Shown: positions 27,019 to 36,100 of the stretch, piece after piece
Numbering within the stretch: position 1 is the first letter of the stretch
Layout of the letters: each line of letters begins with the position of its first letter
From: Nordella sp. HKS 07
Lineage (GTDB): Bacteria; Pseudomonadota; Alphaproteobacteria; Rhizobiales; Aestuariivirgaceae
NCBI RefSeq assembly: GCF_011046735.1
Contig: NZ_CP049258.1
Span: forward strand, 2,436,001 to 2,500,000
Reading direction: 5' to 3'
Length of the DNA: 64,000 bases
Notes under the pieces: model-generated
What the model saw: the letters and a program-made list of their open reading frames with translations, nothing else
What the model was told of the DNA's origin: nothing
Databases searched by the model: none
Translations under genes and position numbers: made by a program

Positions 27019-28041
27019 TCACCGCCAGCCCAAGCCCGGCGCGACATGCTTCAGGATCGACTCGATGACATGCGCATTGTAGTCGACGCCGAGTTGATTG
27101 GGCACGGTGAGGAGCAGCGTGTCGGCCTCAGCGATGGCCTCGTCCTTGGCTAGCTCCTTGACCAGCACATCGGGTTCGGCGGCATAGCTGCGTCCGAAGA
27201 TGGCGCGCGTGTCGGCTTCGATGAAGCCGATCTGTTCGGCGCTCTGATTGCCCTGCCCGAAATAGGCGCGGTCGCGGTCGTCCATCAGCGCGAAGATGCT
27301 GCGGCTGACCGAGACGCGCGGCTCACGCGTATGGCCGGCGGCTTTCCAGGCGGCGCGGAAGGCACGGATCTGCTCGGCCTGCTGGATGTGGAAGGGCTTG
27401 CCGCCTTCGTCGAATTTAAGCGTCGAGCTTTGCAGGTTCATGCCGAGCTTGGCCGCCCATTCGGCGGTGGCGTTGGTGGCCGCTCCCCACCAGATGCGCG
27501 GCCGCAAGGTCTCGGAATGTGGCTCGAGGCGCAGCAACCCCGGCGGATTGGGAAACATGGGACGCGGATTGGGCTCGGCGAAACCCTCACCCTTCAGGAG
27601 TTGGAGGAAGACTTCAGTATGCTGGCGCGCCATGTCGGCGTCGCTCTTTCCTTCCGGCGGACGGAAGCCGAAATAGCGCCAGCCGTCGATGACCTGCTCG
27701 GGCGAGCCGCGGCTCAGGCCCAATTGCAGGCGGCCGCCGGCGATCAAGTCGGCTGAGCCCGCATCCTCGACCATGTAAAAGGGATTTTCATAGCGCATGT
27801 CGATGACCGCGGTGCCGATCTCGATGCGGTTCGTCCGGGCGCCGATGGCTGAGAGCAGCGGAAACGGCGAGGCGAGCTGGCGGGCGAAATGATGGACGCG
27901 GAAATAGGCCCCGTCGGCGCCGAGCTCCTCCGCCGCGACCGCGAGGTCGATGGACTGCAGCAGCGTATCCGCCGCCGAGCGCGTCTGCGAATGGGACGAG
28001 GGCGTCCAATGTCCGAAGGAGAGGAATCCGATTTTCTTCAT
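27019..28041 (-). CDS. Luciferase-like (LLM class) flavin-dependent oxidoreductase
   Basis: A 340-residue TIM-barrel monooxygenase. Typical segments are M-K-K-I-G-F-L-S-F-G-H-W, A-E-E-L-G-A-D-G-A-Y-F-R-V-H-H-F, T-N-R-I-E-I-G-T-A-V-I, E-D-A-G-S-A-D-L-I-A-G-G-R-L-Q-L-G and G-R-S-Y near the end. These enzymes use reduced FMN or F420. Substrate unknown. A lone gene on the minus strand; the 134 bases before it contain no feature. Confidence 0.88.
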   Translation of the reverse strand: MKKIGFLSFGHWTPSSHSQTRSAADTLLQSIDLAVAAEELGADGAYFRVHHFARQLASPFPLLSAIGARTNRIEIGTAVIDMRYENPFYMVEDAGSADLIAGGRLQLGLSRGSPEQVIDGWRYFGFRPPEGKSDADMARQHTEVFLQLLKGEGFAEPNPRPMFPNPPGLLRLEPHSETLRPRIWWGAATNATAEWAAKLGMNLQSSTLKFDEGGKPFHIQQAEQIRAFRAAWKAAGHTREPRVSVSRSIFALMDDRDRAYFGQGNQSAEQIGFIEADTRAIFGRSYAAEPDVLVKELAKDEAIAEADTLLLTVPNQLGVDYNAHVIESILKHVAPGLGWR

Positions 28042-28175
28042 GGGGAGCCCGTTTCTGAAGCGTTTGGTGCGCTTAGGTGGGCCCCAGGCAATCGATCCGC
28101 AAGGGCTTCACGCGAAGGGCAGGGATGCATCGCAAGGGGTGGAAACCGATCAAAACCAATCGCGGACCGGCACCG

Positions 28176-29045
28176 TTACGCCAAGCCGAGATCCGCAAGC
28201 CAGTCCTGGAACAGATCGGCCCACCGGTCGGACGGCAGGTCCTGCTTCGCCAGACCGAAACTGTGACCGCCACGACGGAAGACATGCAGTTCGGCGGAAC
28301 GCTCGGCATCGGTCCAGTCGGCATAGAGGGTTTCGACGAGCCGGCAGACCAGGAGATCGTCCTGCGCCACCACCGCGAATAGCGGCGGCGCATCCTCAGG
28401 GACCGGGCGTCCGCTGTCGCCGCCATAGATGGGTGCCACGAAAGCGAGCGGCGCCGCGCCGGGATCGATGGCAACATCGACCGCGAGGCAGGCGCCGATG
28501 GAGAAGCCGATCATGCCGATCTTGTTCAGATCGACGCCCCATTCCGTCGCCCGTTGGCGCGCGATGGCGAGCGCCCGGCGCCCGTCATCGGCCGCCGCTT
28601 GGCGGGCCTTGCCGGTGGAAGCGGGAAAGAGGTCGCTGATGGTCCGCGGCGCATGGCGCGCCTCCCGCGTCAGATCCATCTGCGCATACAGCTTCTTCAT
28701 ATAAGCGTCGAATTCCGCCGGCGCCGCGGGCGTTGCGCTCACACGGTATTTCAGGAGGAAGACGGTGTAGCCCTGTGTGATCAGCCAGCGCGCGATATCC
28801 GTTCCTTCATGCTGCCAGGTCAGGATGCGCCAGCCGCCCCCAGGGCAGACGATCACGCCGACACCGTTCGGCGTCTGCGGCCGGAACACGCTGAGCGTCG
28901 GATCTGACACATTGCGCAGCAGCACCGTATCCGCCGTAACGCCCACCGGTCCCCGATAGTCGATCTCGGGGCCGACGCCTTCGAGCGTCGTCGGCGGGCC
29001 GTCGGGCCAGAGCCTGATCACGTCGTCTTGCATCGTGTCGGTCAT
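28176..29045 (-). CDS. Alpha/beta hydrolase
   Basis: A 289-residue hydrolase whose ATG (29043-29045) overlaps the stop of the upstream SRPBCC gene as ATGA; a GTG nine bases earlier is less likely. The oxyanion region V-C-P-G-G-G-W, nucleophile elbow G-F-S-I-G-A, acid V-V-A-Q-D-D and catalytic His F-R-R-G-G-H-S-F-G are all present, a BD-FAE/xylan-esterase-like arrangement. There is no signal peptide. Third gene of an ArsR-SRPBCC-hydrolase operon. Confidence 0.85.
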   Translation of the reverse strand: MTDTMQDDVIRLWPDGPPTTLEGVGPEIDYRGPVGVTADTVLLRNVSDPTLSVFRPQTPNGVGVIVCPGGGWRILTWQHEGTDIARWLITQGYTVFLLKYRVSATPAAPAEFDAYMKKLYAQMDLTREARHAPRTISDLFPASTGKARQAAADDGRRALAIARQRATEWGVDLNKIGMIGFSIGACLAVDVAIDPGAAPLAFVAPIYGGDSGRPVPEDAPPLFAVVAQDDLLVCRLVETLYADWTDAERSAELHVFRRGGHSFGLAKQDLPSDRWADLFQDWLADLGLA

Positions 29046-29488
29046 GGTGTGCACCCTCCCTTGTCAGCCGCGCCGGTGAAGATGTTGCCGAATCTGCCGA
29101 AGATGGCGTTCCACCCCTTCTCATGGGCCCGCGCCGGCTCGTCGGCCGGCAGGCCCGAATGCAGGAGAGTCAAAAGCGTGCCGTCTCCTCTGCTCTGGAA
29201 CGTCACCGTGACCATCGTCTCCAGCCCCAAGGTGTTGGGCGACATCCAGGAATGCCGAAGGCGCGCCGGCGCCAAGATTTCGATGAAGCGTCCATAATGC
29301 GGCGTGCCGCCCAGCGATCGCCAGTACCAGAGCCCGCCCGCCTTCGCCGTGACGATCAGCTCTTCATGCTCATGCCAGGGAGAGCCTGGGATATTCGGAT
29401 CGAGCCACGCATCGAAGACCTCGTTCCGCGGCGCCGGTATCGTGCGCTCGATCCTGATCTCGACAGTCCTGGCCGGGACGATCGTCAT
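29042..29488 (-). CDS. SRPBCC/AHSA1-family protein (module 2)
   Basis: A 148-residue AHSA1-type protein: I-R-I-E-R-T-I-P-A-P-R-N-E-V-F-D-A-W, W-H-E-H-E-E-L, Y-G-R-F-I-E-I and V-T-V-T-F-Q-S-R-G-D-G-T-L-L. Start overlaps the ArsR stop (ATGA) and its stop overlaps the hydrolase start, so three genes are translationally coupled. Confidence 0.87.
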   Translation of the reverse strand: MTIVPARTVEIRIERTIPAPRNEVFDAWLDPNIPGSPWHEHEELIVTAKAGGLWYWRSLGGTPHYGRFIEILAPARLRHSWMSPNTLGLETMVTVTFQSRGDGTLLTLLHSGLPADEPARAHEKGWNAIFGRFGNIFTGAADKGGCTP

Positions 29489-29820
29489 TTTCCCTTGGCC
29501 TTCTTCTCGTTTTTGTCCGCGAAATATCGCTCGAAGCGGTCGAGGTGCTGGGTCCAGAAGCGCTCATAGTCCTTCACCCATCCCGCCACCTCGCGCAGCG
29601 GTTCGGGTCGAAACGATATGAAGACTTCGCGGCCCTGTTTCCGGCGTTCGATCAGTCCCGCTCTCTCGAGCAGCTTCAGATGTTTCGTCACCGCGTTCAG
29701 CGCGGTGTCGAAGGGGGCGGCGACATCCGAGAAGCGGGCCGGCCCCTTCGCCAGCTGCCCGATGATGGCGCGTCGCGTCGGATGCGAAATGGCGGTGAGG
29801 ACGTCGCTCAGATGATCCAT
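29485..29820 (-). CDS. ArsR-family transcriptional regulator (module 2)
   Basis: A 111-residue winged-helix regulator starting at ATG 29818-29820: V-L-T-A-I-S-H-P-T-R-R-A-I-I-G-Q-L, then N-A-V-T-K-H-L-K-L-L-E-R-A-G-L-I-E-R-R. No metal-binding cysteines. An in-frame start 20 codons upstream would cross the operator palindrome and is rejected. It is the first gene of its operon and divergent from another ArsR gene at 29931. Confidence 0.87.
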   Translation of the reverse strand: MDHLSDVLTAISHPTRRAIIGQLAKGPARFSDVAAPFDTALNAVTKHLKLLERAGLIERRKQGREVFISFRPEPLREVAGWVKDYERFWTQHLDRFERYFADKNEKKAKGK

Positions 29821-29828
29821 GGATATAT

Positions 29829-29844
29829 TACACCATATGGTGTA
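29829..29844 (-). promoter_or_regulatory. Perfect palindrome upstream of ArsR module 2
   Basis: TACACCATATGGTGTA is a perfect 16-base palindrome ending 8 bases before the ArsR start codon on the minus strand. Position and symmetry suit an autoregulatory ArsR operator overlapping the start of transcription. Confidence 0.7.
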
Positions 29845-29874
29845 GTTTATTTCAAGCCGCTTGGCGCTTGACCC

Positions 29875-29925
29875 ATTCATACCTCTCTGGCTATACGTTC
29901 GATCGATAGCCAGCCAGGTATGAAT
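29875..29925 (+). promoter_or_regulatory. Long inverted repeat upstream of ArsR module 3
   Basis: Twenty-base arms 29875-29894 and 29906-29925 (ATTCATACCT...TGGCTAT facing ATAGCCA...AGGTATGAAT) match at 17 of 20 positions across an 11-base spacer. The repeat ends 5 bases before the TTG start of the next ArsR gene, so it is probably that regulator's operator and differs in sequence from the module 2 palindrome only about 30 bases away. Confidence 0.65.
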
Positions 29926-29930
29926 TCGAC

Positions 29931-30251
29931 TTGACCCCTCAGGACCTGCTTTTTCGCGCCCTTGCCGATCCGACCCGCCGGACCCTGTTCGAAAGGCTGT
30001 GCCGCGAGGGGGAACTGACGGTCGGCGCGCTCACCGCCCGGGCAGGCATTTCCCAGCCTGTCGTCTCGAAACATCTCGGGGTGCTGAAGCAGGCAGGCTT
30101 GGCGCGCGACCGCCCGGAAGGCCGCCTCACTTATTACAGTGCCAAGGTCGAGGCGCTTTGCCCCCTGGTCGACTGGGCCAGGGAGATGGGCGGTTTCTGG
30201 GAGAACCGCTTCGACGATCTCGAAAGCCTTCTGAAAAGGATGGATAAATGA
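29931..30251 (+). CDS. ArsR-family transcriptional regulator (module 3)
   Basis: A 106-residue winged-helix protein: L-F-R-A-L-A-D-P-T-R-R-T-L-F-E-R-L, then G-I-S-Q-P-V-V-S-K-H-L-G-V-L-K-Q-A-G-L. Start is TTG 29931; the nearby ATG at 29920 runs into a stop after four codons in another frame. No ribosome-binding site is evident. Its stop overlaps the next ATG (ATGA). Confidence 0.85.
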   Translation: MTPQDLLFRALADPTRRTLFERLCREGELTVGALTARAGISQPVVSKHLGVLKQAGLARDRPEGRLTYYSAKVEALCPLVDWAREMGGFWENRFDDLESLLKRMDK

Positions 30252-30475
30252 ACTGGAACAAGCTCATCAGGCAGGGGCATCGCTGGCTGTCCCTTATCTT
30301 CACGGTGACGGTGATCGCCAATGTCATCGCGGTGGCGACAGGCCAGACAATGGAATGGCTTTACATGCTGCCGCTGCCACCGCTTCTGGTCATGATGATC
30401 ACCGGCCTTTACATGTTCTTCCTGCCCTATGTCCGGAAGACGCAAGGCCAGCGGCCCAAACCGAGCGAGGTTTGA
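30248..30475 (+). CDS. Small two-span membrane protein
   Basis: A 75-residue protein with two hydrophobic spans (about 15-32 and 40-60: W-L-S-L-I-F-T-V-T-V-I-A-N-V and L-P-P-L-L-V-M-M-I-T-G-L-Y-M-F-F) and a basic end. It overlaps the ArsR stop by 4 bases and precedes a DUF1801 gene by 2 bases, so it is part of the same operon. Proteins like this are commonly found after ArsR and before SRPBCC genes; function unknown. Confidence 0.75.
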   Translation: MNWNKLIRQGHRWLSLIFTVTVIANVIAVATGQTMEWLYMLPLPPLLVMMITGLYMFFLPYVRKTQGQRPKPSEV

Positions 30476-30477
30476 GC

Positions 30478-30948
30478 ATGACGCAGAAGAAGACTGCCGG
30501 CGCGAAGAGCAAGCCGGGCAAAGCACCGCTGAAAAAATCGGCTGACGGCGTCGTCCTGCTCTCGGGTGGCAACCCGCAGATCGCCAAGGCCTATGGCGAC
30601 GCGCCAGTGCAACAGTACATCGCAGCAATGCCGGGATGGAAAAGCGACGTCGGCAGAAGACTCGACAGGCTCATCGTCAAGGCCGTGCCTGCGGTCGAGA
30701 AGGCGGTCAAATGGAATTCGCCCTTCTACGGCACGGAGCAGGGTGTGTGGTTTCTGGGGCTTCATTGCATGACGAAATATGTGAAGGTCGCCTTCTTTCG
30801 CGGCGCGCATTTCAACCCGCAACCGCCCGGCCCGTCCAAGCAGAAGGACGTGCGTTATCTCGATATCTATGAGAACGACGAGATCGACGAGGCGTTGTTC
30901 ATGGACTGGGTGAAGCAGGCAGCCGCGCTGCCGGGCGAGCGCATGTGA
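30478..30948 (+). CDS. DUF1801 domain protein
   Basis: A 156-residue protein whose N-terminal ~25 residues are Lys/Ala-rich and whose remainder matches the DUF1801 (YdhG-like) fold: V-Q-Q-Y-I-A-A-M-P-G-W-K, A-V-E-K-A-V-K-W-N-S-P-F-Y-G and K-Y-V-K-V-A-F-F-R-G. ATG at 30478 is 2 bases after the previous stop. Biochemical role unknown; DUF1801 genes often accompany ArsR and AHSA1 genes, as here. Confidence 0.82.
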   Translation: MTQKKTAGAKSKPGKAPLKKSADGVVLLSGGNPQIAKAYGDAPVQQYIAAMPGWKSDVGRRLDRLIVKAVPAVEKAVKWNSPFYGTEQGVWFLGLHCMTKYVKVAFFRGAHFNPQPPGPSKQKDVRYLDIYENDEIDEALFMDWVKQAAALPGERM

Positions 30949-30975
30949 GAGACGAAGCGGAGCTCAAAACGACCC

Positions 30976-31419
30976 ATGAATGACACATCGACCGGCACGC
31001 GCGCCGTTATTGTCGAGCGCGAGCTGCCTTATCCGCCCGAGAAGATCTGGCGCGCGCTGACAGAGCCGCATCTCATCGCGGAATGGCTGGCGAAGACGGA
31101 CTTCAATGCCGTGACAGGGCATCGCTTCACCGTGAAGATCGACCCGCAGCCCGACAGAAGCTTTGTCTTCGCGTGCGAGGTCACCGCCGTCGAGCCCCAC
31201 AAGGTGCTGACCTATACGTGGAATTCGGTGGGTGACGAGTCAGGCAATGGACTGCGGAGCACCGTGACCTGGCGCCTCACCGCCACGCCAACCGGCACGC
31301 TTTTGCGGATGGAGCAGTCGGGCTTCGCGCCGGATCGGCCGCATTTCTACCACGGCGCCCGCATGGGCTGGCCGCAATTCGTGACGAAGCTCGAAGAGGT
31401 GCTCGCGCGGATCGATTGA
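30976..31419 (+). CDS. SRPBCC/AHSA1-family protein (module 3)
   Basis: A 147-residue AHSA1-type protein: E-R-E-L-P-Y-P-P-E-K-I-W-R-A-L-T-E-P-H-L, L-T-Y-T-W-N-S-V, and the helix G-A-R-M-G-W-P-Q-F-V-T-K-L-E-E-V-L. Last gene of the ArsR-membrane protein-DUF1801-SRPBCC unit and convergent with the histidine kinase. Confidence 0.87.
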   Translation: MNDTSTGTRAVIVERELPYPPEKIWRALTEPHLIAEWLAKTDFNAVTGHRFTVKIDPQPDRSFVFACEVTAVEPHKVLTYTWNSVGDESGNGLRSTVTWRLTATPTGTLLRMEQSGFAPDRPHFYHGARMGWPQFVTKLEEVLARID

Positions 31420-31516
31420 GGTCGAGATCTTGTCCGGTCGGTACTCGACTTGCTTTGCGATGAAGACCTGCCGCGCACGAAGTAATGCCCCACGGCGAGG
31501 ATGGAAATCTAGATAA

Positions 31517-32638
31517 TCAAGCGATGGGCAGCGTCAGATGCAGGATTGTCCCTGCAGAAGCTTTTGACGATGCCCAAAGATCTCCGCCATGCGTCTTGAT
31601 AATCGAGCGGCAGATCGCCAGTCCCATCCCCATCCCCTTTGCCTTGGTCGTGAAAAACGGGTCAAAAATACGGTCCAGATAAGCGGGATCAATTCCGGGA
31701 CCCGTATCCTCCAATGTCAGAAGAACCGCGTCTGGCTCTTGCCGATCCGATTTCACAATCAAGGTTCGTTCGCGATCGGCAACCTCACTCATCGCCTCCA
31801 GCGCATTCAAGACCAGGTTCGAGAGAACCTGCTGCAACTGTATTCGATCGGCGAGGACCTGGGGCAGCTTCTTTGCGAGCGCGGTTTGCAGCGCCACATT
31901 GCCGTTCGTAATGTCGCCGTGGACATGCGAGAGAACCTCACGAATGATTTCATTCGGGTCAACTCTTACTCTTTCGGACGTGTTCTTTCCGAAGAGGCCA
32001 CGGACACTGGCGACAATCGCGCTGGCCCGGTGCCCGTCATTGACGACGCGTTCAAGGCACATCTTCGCCTCGTCCAGGTTGGGCGGCGAGTGCGCCAGCC
32101 AACGCAATCCAGCCGTTGCGTTGGTCACAACGGCGGCCAGGGGTTGATTGATCTCGTGGGCGATTGACGCTGTCATCGCATCCATCGTGGTTTGCCGGGA
32201 GATATTGGCGAACGCCAGTGCGGCTTGCGTTCGTTTCCGATGAGTGATTTCCTCTGCCGCCACGTTGACACCGATGATCGTGCCATCGCCGGCTTTCAGT
32301 GGCTGCCAACTGGTCGTCCAAAAGCGGTCGGTACCCGTTTCATCGGGCCTCTCGCCACTGACCTCGATACCCGTGATCGGTTCGCCCGTGGCAATGACCG
32401 ATTGCACGATGCTCTCAACTTGCTCTGCAAGCCGGGGCAAGGTCTCTCTTACGGATCGACCCAGATGGTCGGCGACCGGAATGCCGCAGATTTCGGTCAT
32501 GCGCTGGTTGATCTGGAGGTAGCGACAGTCGGGCGAAAGAAAAGCGAGACCGATGGGAATTGTATCGTAAATTTGCGCGAGATCGGGGGGCTGGTCTGGG
32601 GGCAGCCTATGGCGGTTCAATGCTTTCCGATTTCCCAT
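31517..32638 (-). CDS. Soluble PAS-domain sensor histidine kinase
   Basis: 373 residues from ATG 32638; a TTG at 32728 would add 30 residues but neither has a clear ribosome-binding site. Order of domains: PAS (~20-130, I-P-I-G-L-A-F-L-S-P-D-C-R-Y), HisKA with S-I-A-H-E-I-N-Q-P-L-A-A-V (phospho-His), then HATPase with N-L-V-L-N-A-L-E-A-M, D-T-G-P-G-I-D and G-M-G-M-G-L-A-I-C. There is no membrane segment, so the signal is cytoplasmic. No response regulator lies beside it, making it an orphan kinase. It is divergent from the autotransporter. Confidence 0.88.
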   Translation of the reverse strand: MGNRKALNRHRLPPDQPPDLAQIYDTIPIGLAFLSPDCRYLQINQRMTEICGIPVADHLGRSVRETLPRLAEQVESIVQSVIATGEPITGIEVSGERPDETGTDRFWTTSWQPLKAGDGTIIGVNVAAEEITHRKRTQAALAFANISRQTTMDAMTASIAHEINQPLAAVVTNATAGLRWLAHSPPNLDEAKMCLERVVNDGHRASAIVASVRGLFGKNTSERVRVDPNEIIREVLSHVHGDITNGNVALQTALAKKLPQVLADRIQLQQVLSNLVLNALEAMSEVADRERTLIVKSDRQEPDAVLLTLEDTGPGIDPAYLDRIFDPFFTTKAKGMGMGLAICRSIIKTHGGDLWASSKASAGTILHLTLPIA

Positions 32639-33115
32639 CTGCACACCCAGATCGCAAAGACAGGCCTTGGAGGTCGAGTCCAGATCATGGCCGTCAAAGG
32701 AGCTGTGAATTTGAACTGGCCAATCCAAGGATCACTTGACGATACCACATGAGGGGGAGTGCCCAAATCACATCCGCTCGGGCTGGTCCGAAGAGAGCTT
32801 GCCTTTCCCTGCTCGAATCAGAACGCTCTAGAGAGTCAAGTGTTGCCAATAAATCACTATGCAACGCAAAATTGCATATAGCCGGCCAATGAAATTGACG
32901 GTTGGGGCTTTTTGGTAGAACATGGAACATCTACGGAAGGGGTTCTACGGCAGCCACTTAGCTAGGTCTGGTTCGCACGTCCTTGGGGAAGGACGCGTAT
33001 GCGCCTATTCGAGGTTCAAACGAAGAACACCTCTACGTGCGCGCATTCGCGACACGGTTGTATTTTGTCTGTATTACTTGAATTCCTGGAGCTGCCGCGC
33101 GGCCGAAGGAGCACA
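32639..33115. other. Divergent control region between kinase and autotransporter
   Basis: No gene seen. CTATGCA...TGCATATAG arms around 32860-32885 form an imperfect palindrome, and the sequence from 32860 to 33000 is locally AT-richer. This region must contain the autotransporter promoter; an unusually long leader is possible. Confidence 0.4.
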
Positions 33116-36100
33116 GTGAAGGGCCGATTGATCAAGGCCGGAACATCTGTGCTTGTCGCGGCCTCTACCCTTGTGTTTTCCTTTATATTTGCTCCGGAAT
33201 CGGCGCAAGCGCAGTGCGCGGGCCCTGCCGATAACACCATCTGCACACAGGGCGGCAACCCTTATGCCGGCGGCATTGACGTCGATACCGGCAACGGCGG
33301 CGGTCCCATCAACATCACGCTTCAACCGGGCGTCAACGTCGTCATTCCCGCACCGGGCATTAATGCCGTCAACGCCGCCAACTGGACGAACACGACTTCG
33401 GCCAGCGCCAACATCTCCATAATTGCAGACGGCGTTGTCATCACCAATACAGCCAATCCCGGTGGCAATAACCAGACCGGACTGCGAATACAGTCCAGTG
33501 GTGACGCCGTTATTAACGCAACGAACACCACGATTGATGTGAACGGCACCGCCAGCGACTGGGCGATATTGGCATTCGCAATGCCAAACACTGCCGGAAC
33601 CCCTCATCTCGCGAGCGTAGTCTGGAGCGGCCCGGGCCTGAGCTCGAGCGGAATTGAATCGGGCGGCATTCAGGTGGACAACCGTGGTAATGGCGACGCC
33701 ATCCTCGAAGCTTCCGGCAATGTCACGATCGTCGACGGGCGCTACGGCCTGCTCGCTCATGACGGTGACCCCTTCCCGACCGGAACCGAAGGATTTGGCA
33801 ACGCAACCGTACTTTACCATAGTGGCACGATCGACATGAGCGTTGGAAACGCGCCCCGCGGCATCCTCGCCTGGGCTGGCGGCGACGGATCGGCGACGGC
33901 CATCACCGATGACGGCACGGTCATCAACACAAGCGGCCCGGTTCGTGGAGGCCCCGGCGTCTATGTCTTCGCAGGCTCGGCCACCGCGGCGAACAATCGA
34001 GCGGTAACCGCGATCGTGGCTTCGAGAATTACGAGCATCGGACCGGCGGACGCCAGCGATCCCCTCAACAGACCGAATGGTATTCGGGCCTTTAGCGCTC
34101 TCGATGCGCCAATAATTGTGGAGTACACAGGCCCAGGCATTACGACACAGGGTGGGAACGGCATCGGTATCGTGGCTCTGTCCGGCGGCGGCGGCATCGA
34201 TGTGACCTCCACTGGTCCCATCACGACGAGCGGCTCTGTCGCCATGGGTATTTTCGCCGAGAGCAATAGCCAGATTGCACGATTCGCGATCGATCCCGAG
34301 TTCGGAACCGTCCCGGTGTTTGCTGGAACGCCCTCGGGCGCGGTCACGGTCAGCGCCACCGCCGCGATCTCCACCAGTGGGGCTGAATCCCATGGCATCT
34401 GGGCCAGCTCGACGAACCTCCCCGTTGAAGTCAATGCGACTCAAATCACCACCAGCGGCGAGTTCAGCGCCGGCATCCAGGCCACCGGCACATCAACGTC
34501 CGTCAACATCGCGGCGGGCGGCTCGGTGATGGGCGGCTGGCAGCCATCGGCGACCGGTGCAGGACCGAGCCCTGACTTCGGCATGCCGGCCGCTGGCGTC
34601 ATGCTGGGCGCGGCCGGCGGCACCGCCACGCTGACGAACAATGGCAGTGTCGGGGCATTGTCCGATCGCGCCGTTGCGTCGGTTGACCCGTATCGGGCTG
34701 GATTTACAGGCGACATTAACATCGTCAACAACGGCACCATCACCGGCTATGTCACGCTCGGTGCCGGCAACGATACATTCCAAAACCTGACCCCGAATTC
34801 CTTCGATATCCGCAACTTCGCCGACACAAACGGTGACGGTAGTGGCGATACCAAAGCCGTGGCTATCTCCGATTTCGGCGCCGGCAACGACCTGTTCCTC
34901 AATGCGGCCAATGGCGTCGTGCGGCTGTTGCCGGTTACCGGGGAGACAACGACGGACGCGACCGGATACTACGTTCCGACCACCGGCATCCCCAGCCGTC
35001 CGCTGGAGGCAAGTTTCTACGACCTCAACCGCGCGGGCGTCGTTCAGGGCCAATTGGTCAATCTTGAGGAGTTCGACAATGCCGGCATCGTGGACCTGCG
35101 GGGTCCGGCCGTGGGCAATACACTGGTCATAACCGCCAACGCGACCGCCGGCGGTGCAGGGGGTAGCGGCCTGTATGTGTCCAATGGCGGCCAGTTGTTG
35201 CTCAATGCTGTGTTCAAAGACGGCATACCACTCGGGGGTCAGACCAATTCCTTCTCGGACATGCTGATCGTCGATGGTACCCAGCTGGGCACAGGTGCGA
35301 CGGTCATCTCGGTAACCAATGTCGGCGGTAGCGGAGCTCTGACCCCGGGCAATGGCATCGAACTTGTGGAGGTGCGCAACAAGGCCGCCTCGGCACCAGG
35401 CGTCTTTGTGCTGAAGGGTGATTTCACGGCCTCGAACGGCCAGCCGGCAATAGTGGTTGGGGCCTTTGCCTATTCGCTGTTCCAAAATGGCGTCGGCGCC
35501 GACAGCGCCGACGGCAACTGGTATCTGCGCTCGCTAGGGCTCGAGCCCACCGTTCAGCCCGCTGTTCCGGTGTATGAGGCTTATCCGCAGAACCTGCTGG
35601 CGCTGAACGGCCTGCCGACGATGCAGCAGCGCGTCGGCAACCGTCAGTGGGCGCGGCCGCCGGAGACGGTGTTCTGCAAGGATCCCGCGCAGGACTTCAA
35701 ATGCCCCGTCACCGACGACGAGGCAAAATATTATGCCGATGGTCAGACCGTTATCGAGGGTGGGGCGATCTGGGGCCGCATCGAGGGCACGCACAGCCAT
35801 ATCGAACCCGGCCTCACCACCACGGATACGGACTATGACACCAACCTCTGGAAGCTTCAGGCCGGTTTCGACGGCCTGCTGCACGAGGCCGATGATGGTA
35901 GCAAGCTGATCGGCGGCATCACCGCGCATTACGGCCAGGCGAAGAGCGACGTGAACTCGCCCGTCGGCGATGGCGACATCACCAGCGACGGCTATGGTTT
36001 CGGCGGCACGCTGACCTGGCTCGACACCAGCGGCTTTTATGTCGATGCCCAGGCCGCGCTGACCTGGTTCGACAGCGATCTTTCCTCCGACAGCCTCGAC

